Assembly (NCBI RefSeq): GCF_022024115.1
Contig: NZ_CP091792.1
Coordinates: 1,488,001-1,552,000 of the forward strand
Origin: Prevotella communis
GTDB lineage: Bacteria > Bacteroidota > Bacteroidia > Bacteroidales > Bacteroidaceae
Length of the DNA: 64,000 nucleotides
Direction: 5' to 3'
Positions 58,786-64,000 of this stretch are shown here, piece by piece. A program made the position numbers and the translations under genes. Numbering within the stretch: position 1 is the first letter of the stretch; every line of letters begins with the position of its first letter. The notes beneath the pieces were generated by a model. It saw only the letters and a program-made list of their open reading frames with translations, ran no database searches and was not told the DNA's origin.

Positions 58786-59598
58786 CTATAATTCCGGACT
58801 AATCTGATCGTAGAATGCTTCGTAAGCATCTCCAAATTCCTCGCCCTGGAATCCAAGGGTAGGAATGTTCTTGTCCTTGGCATACTTCTGTAGCGTCTTA
58901 CTCACGTCCTTGTCAGCAAGAATCACACCATCGCTATAGTCGATAGCCAGCTTGCCGAGGTCTTCGAATGTAAACTGGTCGTTGTAGGGAGCTAGTAATT
59001 CTACTTTTGCATCGCGGAAATCAACACACTGCTTGAAATTAGTGCCAAAGTCGCCCTGAATCTCCTTGTTGAAAAGCGAGGTGACCACCTTCGTATTGGC
59101 AAACGAAGGCTCGTCCTTGTAGGCCGTCTTGATATAGAAAGGCACAACGCCACTCATCCATCCCTGACAGTGAATGATATCGGGAACCCAGCACTGCTTC
59201 TTCACAGTCTCCAACACGCCTCTTGCGAAGAAAATAGCACGCTCGCCATTGTCGGGATAGTCCAGTCCGTTCTCATCGACGGTCATCTGACGATTAGAGA
59301 AATAATCATCATTGTCGATGAAATAAACTTGTACACGACAAGAGGGGATTGAAGCAACTTTAATAACAAGGGGGTGGTCGGTATCATCGATGATGAGGTT
59401 GATACCAGAAAGACGGATAACCTCATGCAACTGTCCGCGACGTTCATTGATATTTCCCCATTTAGGCATGAAGGTGCGAATCTCATGATTGCGATCCTGC
59501 ATGGTGCGAGGTAATTCACGACCCATTACCGACATTGCGTTGTCGGGAACGTATGGGGATATCTCCTGATTGATGAATAGAATCTTCTTCTTTGCCAT
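58786..59598 (-). CDS. glycogen/starch synthase, catalytic N-terminal domain only
   Basis: The 270-residue protein matches the GT5 N-terminal domain (KILFINQEISPYVPDNAMSV, RTFMPKWG, HCQGWMSG). The C-terminal GT domain of full glycogen synthases is missing; this short form is usual for this locus in Bacteroidales. Start 59598 (MAKKKILF). A host -7 box TACCTTTG lies at about 59628-59621. Confidence 0.82.
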   Translation of the reverse strand: MAKKKILFINQEISPYVPDNAMSVMGRELPRTMQDRNHEIRTFMPKWGNINERRGQLHEVIRLSGINLIIDDTDHPLVIKVASIPSCRVQVYFIDNDDYFSNRQMTVDENGLDYPDNGERAIFFARGVLETVKKQCWVPDIIHCQGWMSGVVPFYIKTAYKDEPSFANTKVVTSLFNKEIQGDFGTNFKQCVDFRDAKVELLAPYNDQFTFEDLGKLAIDYSDGVILADKDVSKTLQKYAKDKNIPTLGFQGEEFGDAYEAFYDQISPEL

Positions 59599-59771
59599 CT
59601 TTATGTTGTTAATAGTTGTGCAAAGGTACGAAATAATTTGCAAATAACGACAAAAAATGTGTGATTTTAGGAAAAAGTGACACTTTATATACTTATTTTT
59701 AGTGTTTTTTTTCCATATTTGAGAAATTTGTTGTTATTTTGCACCGCCAAACCAATTGGTGATTATTAAGA

Positions 59772-60626
59772 ATGAAAGTTTTTAAGAAGATTGTTGACCT
59801 GCAGAATGCGCTTTTCGAAGAACGCAAACAGGGTAAGGAAATTGGATTAGTGCCTACAATGGGGGCTCTACACGAGGGACATGCCTCGCTGGTAAGACGT
59901 AGTGTGGGCGAGAATGGTGTGACCGTAGTGTCGGTCTTTGTTAACCCCACACAGTTTAATGATAAGAATGACCTGAAGAACTATCCTCGCGACTTAGAGG
60001 CCGACTGTGCGTTGCTGGAAAGTTGCAAGGCTGATTATGTGTTTGCACCTGAGGTGGAGGAGATGTATCCAACACCCGATACACGTCATTTTGAATTCCC
60101 ACCGGTATCAACGGTGATGGAGGGCGCTCATCGTCCAGGCCATTTCAATGGTGTTTGCCAGGTGGTGAGCCGTCTGTTCTATATCGTACGTCCTGACAGG
60201 GCCTATTTCGGTGAGAAGGACTGGCAGCAGATTGCCGTGGTGAAGGCCATGGTGCGTCAGTTGGGCTTAGGCGTAAAAATTGTGGAGTGTCCTATAGTAC
60301 GCGATGACGACGGACTGGCACGCAGCAGCCGCAACAGTTTGCTGGCACCAGACGAGCGCGCCATTGCTCCTGCTATCTATAAGGCTTTGAAGAGCAGCGT
60401 GACGTATGCCAAGAAGCACACGTTGAAGCAGACTCACGACAAGGTGGTAGCTGATATCAATAAGGTGGATGGTCTCGATGTGGAGTATTTCTCTATCGTG
60501 GATGGCAACACCTTGCAGGATGTAGCAGAATGGGAAGATTCTCCCTATATAGTTGGTTGTATCACTGTTTATTGTGGTAAGACGCCTATTCGTCTTATTG
60601 ATCATATAAAGTATAAGGAAGCATGA
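59772..60626 (+). CDS. panC: pantothenate synthetase
   Basis: The 284-residue protein carries [18 protein letters not shown] (the HxGH site), [16 protein letters not shown] and the C-terminal SSRNSLL loop. It joins pantoate and beta-alanine with ATP. It is coupled to panD by a 4-bp overlap. Confidence 0.96.
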   Translation: MKVFKKIVDLQNALFEERKQGKEIGLVPTMGALHEGHASLVRRSVGENGVTVVSVFVNPTQFNDKNDLKNYPRDLEADCALLESCKADYVFAPEVEEMYPTPDTRHFEFPPVSTVMEGAHRPGHFNGVCQVVSRLFYIVRPDRAYFGEKDWQQIAVVKAMVRQLGLGVKIVECPIVRDDDGLARSSRNSLLAPDERAIAPAIYKALKSSVTYAKKHTLKQTHDKVVADINKVDGLDVEYFSIVDGNTLQDVAEWEDSPYIVGCITVYCGKTPIRLIDHIKYKEA

Positions 60627-60964
60627 TGATTCAAGTACTGAAGTCTAAACTTCACTGTGTTCGGGTGACTGAGGCCAACCTGAACTATATGGGTAGTATT
60701 ACTATTGATGAAGACTTGATGGATGCAGCAAATATGATTGCTGGTGAGAAGGTGCAGATTGTTGACAATAACAATGGTGAGCGCTTTGAGACTTATATCA
60801 TCAAGGGCGAGCGTGGCAGTGGCTGTATCTGTCTGAACGGTGCAGCAGCCCGTAAGGTGCAGGTAGGCGATACGGTGATCATCATCTCCTATGCCCTGAT
60901 GGATTTTGAGGAGGCTAAGACATTCACGCCTACTGTGGTATTCCCTAACGATAATCACATCTGA
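60623..60964 (+). CDS. panD: aspartate 1-decarboxylase
   Basis: The 113-residue proenzyme has the Gly-Ser self-cleavage site in NYMGSITID, giving the pyruvoyl group from Ser. It makes beta-alanine for panC. Two ATG codons lie together at 60623 and 60626. Confidence 0.96.
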   Translation: MMIQVLKSKLHCVRVTEANLNYMGSITIDEDLMDAANMIAGEKVQIVDNNNGERFETYIIKGERGSGCICLNGAAARKVQVGDTVIIISYALMDFEEAKTFTPTVVFPNDNHI

Positions 60965-60985
60965 GAAAACAGATACAGACAGATA

Positions 60986-61022
60986 AAAAATCCCTTCAGC
61001 CTGATGACTGAAGGGATTTTTT
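60986..61022. terminator. bidirectional terminator after panD
   Basis: AAATCCCTTCAG pairs with CTGAAGGGATTT, with A6 before and T7 after, between converging genes. Confidence 0.9.
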
Positions 61023-61037
61023 TATGTGAGATATTAC

Positions 61038-62129
61038 TTATTTCAGGTTCTCATTGATGAACTGTGAGAGTTCGGCACCACGCAGTCCCTTTGACAGCAC
61101 CTTACCCTGCTGGTCGATGACAGCGGTGAAGGGGATGGCCTGCACGCCAAAGCTGCGTGCGATATTTGAGACGCCACCTTTCAGGTCGGACATCTGAGGC
61201 CATGTGAGTTGGAGCTCGTCGATGCAACTCACCCATGCCTTCTTGTCATCGTCGATAGAGATACCTACGATGCCAAAGCCTTTCTCCTGATAGTCTGCCA
61301 GCATCTGTTTCATTGCGGGCATCTCCTCACGACAGGGCTGGCACCATGATGCCCAGAAATCCAGGACGGTGAGCTTGTTCTGCTTCACCAGACTCATGAT
61401 GCTGATTTCCTGACCCTCAGGTGTCTGCATCTTGAAATCGGGAATCTGCTGACCTACCTCCGTGGTGAATATCTCGTCAAGCATCTTCAGAATATCTTTG
61501 ATAGCTTGGCGCTCCTGGAATTTGGAAGGCAGTTTTGTAATGGTCTCCTTTAACTCGTCACGTGTGAAGTCGTCACTATAGGCCATCTGGTTGATGAGGA
61601 AATAACCCAGCTCGTTGTTGAGATTGCGGAGTGCCAGATCTTTGACTTTCTTGCCAACCTCCTTCTGAATCTCAGTGTACTGCGTATAGATCTCCACTTG
61701 CTGCTCTTCGGTCAGACTGTCATTGTAGATCTTGCTCATCAGTGCCTCGCCCTTTTTCTGGGCCTCAGAGAAAATTGTACCTAATTCCTGCAAGCCTTCG
61801 TTGGACTCGGTACCAGATACCTTAGAGTCGCCAGTGGCCGAAAGCAGCAGATTGATGGTGCCTGGCTCCCTGAAGAACATGACAGAGGTCATTGTCTTCG
61901 GAGCTACAACAGTGCAAAGGAATACGGAGTCGGCTTCGCCCTCCCATTCAAATTTGCCATCTTTGACGATGAGCGTGTCGAGCGGGGTGGGAGTGTTGGA
62001 CATGATGAGCAGTGTGTCACCGTCATCAATGCCCTCTACCTCACCTTCTACCTTGAAACCGTTGGAGTTACAAGATGTCATGGAAATAGCTGCAAGAGCT
62101 AATCCGAAAAGGAATTTTAGTTGTTTCAT
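61038..62129 (-). CDS. thioredoxin-like lipoprotein (DUF4369 plus AhpC/TlpA domain)
   Basis: The 363-residue protein starts MKQLKFLFGLAL with the lipobox MTSC. A beta-rich DUF4369 domain follows, and from ~230 a thioredoxin fold with the redox site WASWCQPCREEMP. It likely reduces or isomerises disulphides in the periplasm. Start 62129 gives the signal peptide. Confidence 0.88.
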   Translation of the reverse strand: MKQLKFLFGLALAAISMTSCNSNGFKVEGEVEGIDDGDTLLIMSNTPTPLDTLIVKDGKFEWEGEADSVFLCTVVAPKTMTSVMFFREPGTINLLLSATGDSKVSGTESNEGLQELGTIFSEAQKKGEALMSKIYNDSLTEEQQVEIYTQYTEIQKEVGKKVKDLALRNLNNELGYFLINQMAYSDDFTRDELKETITKLPSKFQERQAIKDILKMLDEIFTTEVGQQIPDFKMQTPEGQEISIMSLVKQNKLTVLDFWASWCQPCREEMPAMKQMLADYQEKGFGIVGISIDDDKKAWVSCIDELQLTWPQMSDLKGGVSNIARSFGVQAIPFTAVIDQQGKVLSKGLRGAELSQFINENLK

Positions 62130-62151
62130 CTTTATAGTAAAATTGGTGTGA

Positions 62152-63090
62152 CTATACCAGATACTGGTCACTGATACTCTCGTTCTCAATCACACGGCGG
62201 ATGGTCTCGGCAAACATCTCGGCAACGCTGATCTGCTTCACCTTGGCGCAACGCTGGGTGTATGGGATAGAGTCGGTGAATACAATCTCCTCAAGAGCTG
62301 ACTCCTGTACACGATCGCTGGCGGGACCGCTCATCACACAGTGGGATGCACAGGCACGCACGCTCTTGGCACCAGCCTCCATCATCAGGTCGGCTGCCTT
62401 GGTGATAGTGCCTGCTGTGTCAACCATATCATCGATAATGACTACGTTCTTACCTTCAACATCACCAATAATCTGCATGGTGGCTACCACATTGGCACGA
62501 GCGCGGGTCTTGTTGCACAACACCAGCGGACAGCCCAGGTATTTGGCGTATGTGTTGGCACGCTTAGAACCACCTACGTCAGGTGAAGCAATTACAAGCT
62601 CGTCGAGTTTCAGACTCTGCAGATAGGGCAGCAGCACACCTGAAGCATACAGATGGTCAACAGGTACGTCAAAGAAACCCTGAATCTGATCTGCGTGGAG
62701 GTCCATCGTGATCACACGGTTAACGCCAGCAGTGCTCAGCAGGTCGGCAACCAACTTGGCACCAATGCTAACGCGTGGCTTGTCCTTACGATCCTGACGT
62801 GCCCATCCGAAATAGGGGATGACGGCGTTGATAGTACGAGCAGATGCACGCTTGGCAGCATCGATCATCAGCAACAGCTCCATCAGGTTGTCGCTATTGG
62901 GGAATGTGCTCTGTACCAGGAAAATGTCGCGTCCACGAATAGATTCTTCGTAAGAAACGGCAAACTCTCCGTCAGAGAATTTGGTGATTTGCAATTTGCC
63001 CAGAGGGCACCCTAAACTTTGGCAGATTTTCTCAGCCAAGTATCTCGTTGCAGTACCCGAGAATACCATGTAAGAGTCTTTTGTAGTCAT
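62152..63090 (-). CDS. prs: ribose-phosphate pyrophosphokinase
   Basis: The 312-residue protein is of normal length, with FSDGEFAVSYEESIRG, DLHADQIQGFFD and the PRPP loop VVIIDDMVDTAGT. It makes PRPP from ribose 5-phosphate and ATP for nucleotide and amino-acid synthesis. Confidence 0.96.
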   Translation of the reverse strand: MTTKDSYMVFSGTATRYLAEKICQSLGCPLGKLQITKFSDGEFAVSYEESIRGRDIFLVQSTFPNSDNLMELLLMIDAAKRASARTINAVIPYFGWARQDRKDKPRVSIGAKLVADLLSTAGVNRVITMDLHADQIQGFFDVPVDHLYASGVLLPYLQSLKLDELVIASPDVGGSKRANTYAKYLGCPLVLCNKTRARANVVATMQIIGDVEGKNVVIIDDMVDTAGTITKAADLMMEAGAKSVRACASHCVMSGPASDRVQESALEEIVFTDSIPYTQRCAKVKQISVAEMFAETIRRVIENESISDQYLV

Positions 63091-63124
63091 TGCTTATTAT
63101 GTAGTACGTATAAATTGAATAGAC

Positions 63125-63733
63125 TTAGTTAACTGCTTTTTGTAACTTCTGGAAGTGAGATATGAGATCCTTGTAGTCCTGCTCCTGATGGATGTTGAAA
63201 CGATTCCACAGGTCGCCACAGATGACTACGCCTCCAAAACCCAAGTCGCGCATCTGACGGATATTGTCAAGATTGATGCCGCCCATCGCGTAGACATGCT
63301 TGTCGATAAGACCTTTCCTGCTGGCCTCGCGCAGCTCCTCCTCGCTGATTGTTTGCTTGTCTTGGGGATTGCTCTGACTGTCGAAGATGGTCTTCAGGAA
63401 AACATAATCGGCTTTCTTCTTGGCATCATGCAGTTCGGCAATACTGTGGCAGGTGCAGCTGAAATGGCCTTTGTAGCCATAGGGCAGTTCTGCATCGGCT
63501 GTATTGAGGTGAATACCTTTAAGACCAAATTCCTCACGTAGGTAGAAATGATCGTGAACGGTGATTTTCCTATAGTAATCTTCAGGTAGGAGGGTAAGCA
63601 ACCGTTCGGAATAGACGGGTTCCGAATCAGGTTTGTATAAGTGCAGATTATCCATCCCTTCTTCGAAAAGAGTGGTCAGGATCTTGTCTTCTTCCACGAA
63701 AAACGTGGCCTTTGTCAGGATGATAAGTTTCAT
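63125..63733 (-). CDS. thiamine phosphate synthase-like (ThiE/TenI) protein
   Basis: The 202-residue TIM-barrel protein has VHDHFYLREEFGLKGIHLNT, CTCHSIAELHDA and AMGGINLDNI...GFGGVVICGDLW, the ThiE/TenI layout. Some ligand residues differ from true ThiE, so it may be a TenI-type or uncertain member. Confidence 0.8.
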   Translation of the reverse strand: MKLIILTKATFFVEEDKILTTLFEEGMDNLHLYKPDSEPVYSERLLTLLPEDYYRKITVHDHFYLREEFGLKGIHLNTADAELPYGYKGHFSCTCHSIAELHDAKKKADYVFLKTIFDSQSNPQDKQTISEEELREASRKGLIDKHVYAMGGINLDNIRQMRDLGFGGVVICGDLWNRFNIHQEQDYKDLISHFQKLQKAVN

Positions 63734-63795
63734 CTACAAATCTTATTATTATAAAAGCCCTTTCCTGTTAGGAATAAGGGCTTTATGTAATTAAG

Positions 63796-63869
63796 TGATT
63801 CCGTCGGGATTCGAACCCGAGACCCACAGCTTAGAAGGCTGTTGCTCTATCCAGCTGAGCTACGGAACC
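63796..63869 (-). tRNA. tRNA-Arg (anticodon TCT)
   Basis: On the minus strand the acceptor arms are GGTTCCG and CGGAATC, the anticodon loop is CTTCTAA and the T arm TCGGG-TTCGAAT-CCCGA. Confidence 0.95.
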
Positions 63870-63903
63870 AGCCTCGCATGAGGAATGCCCTCATTTGCGA
63901 GTG

Positions 63904-63935
63904 CAAAGGTACTCTTTTTTTATGATATATGCAAA
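63904..63935 (-). promoter_or_regulatory. host-type promoter of tRNA-Arg
   Basis: TTTG (63935-63932), 20 nt, TACCTTTG (63911-63904) on the minus strand. A CTCGCA/TGCGAG hairpin lies at 63873-63901 in the leader. Confidence 0.75.
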
Positions 63936-64000
63936 TTTTAAACCTTAAATCTGATATATGACCTGTCATCGAACGAATTATTTCCCGCTGTGAAGGCTTT

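Noticed and set aside
59772..63733. Unusual features in the panC-panD, prs and ThiE-like genes
   Set aside because: These are ordinary full-length host genes with normal motifs and order.

Overview
The window reads as a Bacteroidales chromosome, most likely Prevotellaceae. The promoters have the TTTG-N19/20-TAnnTTTG form, the exported lipoproteins carry Asp-rich residues just after the lipobox Cys, and there are DUF4270 and fimbrillin-like proteins. A host block (tRNA-Thr, tRNA-Gly, a TrmH/SpoU methyltransferase, DUF4270, glycogen synthase N-domain, panC, panD, thioredoxin-like lipoprotein, prs, ThiE-like, tRNA-Arg) fills about 56.1-64 kb.

From base 1 to about 55.7 kb lies one large prophage whose left end is outside the window and for which no integrase is seen. 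Its genes run mostly right to left. From the right: Xis-like and small early genes, a 1103-residue primase-helicase with a candidate iteron origin and a three-hairpin array beside it, ArdA anti-restriction, ClpP-type prohead protease with a fused scaffold, major capsid, Ig-decorated tail-tube-like protein, phosphoribosyltransferase, terminase, then (much further left) a tail/baseplate-type protein, portal, neck/tail genes, a holin-amidase-unimolecular spanin lysis cassette and the tape measure protein.

The morphogenesis genes are interrupted by cargo with its own promoters. The cargo includes three cassettes of a ~43-residue peptide plus a surface fimbrillin-like lipoprotein, umuDC, and a Vat-type acetyltransferase with a nucleoside deoxyribosyltransferase-like gene. 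It also includes NifX/YgbA genes and a 13-kb defence and ADP-ribose island: WYL regulator, GIY-YIG nuclease, fused restriction-methylation enzyme with specificity subunit, AlbA/Schlafen protein, ADP-ribosylglycohydrolase, membrane peptide, NUDIX, membrane HelD-like helicase, vWA protein, and a sigma factor fused to a macrodomain-like domain.

The most striking regulatory signal is a promoter family, GTCTTTTC-N19-TAnnTTTG, found eight times, each time directly upstream of a phage replication, morphogenesis or lysis gene and at none of the cargo genes I checked. It looks like a phage-specific regulon, and the sigma-macrodomain fusion is a candidate regulator. Other notable signals are a ~410-nt heavily folded non-coding region, a ~210-bp non-coding element present twice, two short promoter-to-terminator units that look like small RNAs, and a 9-bp x 4 minisatellite at four phage sites.
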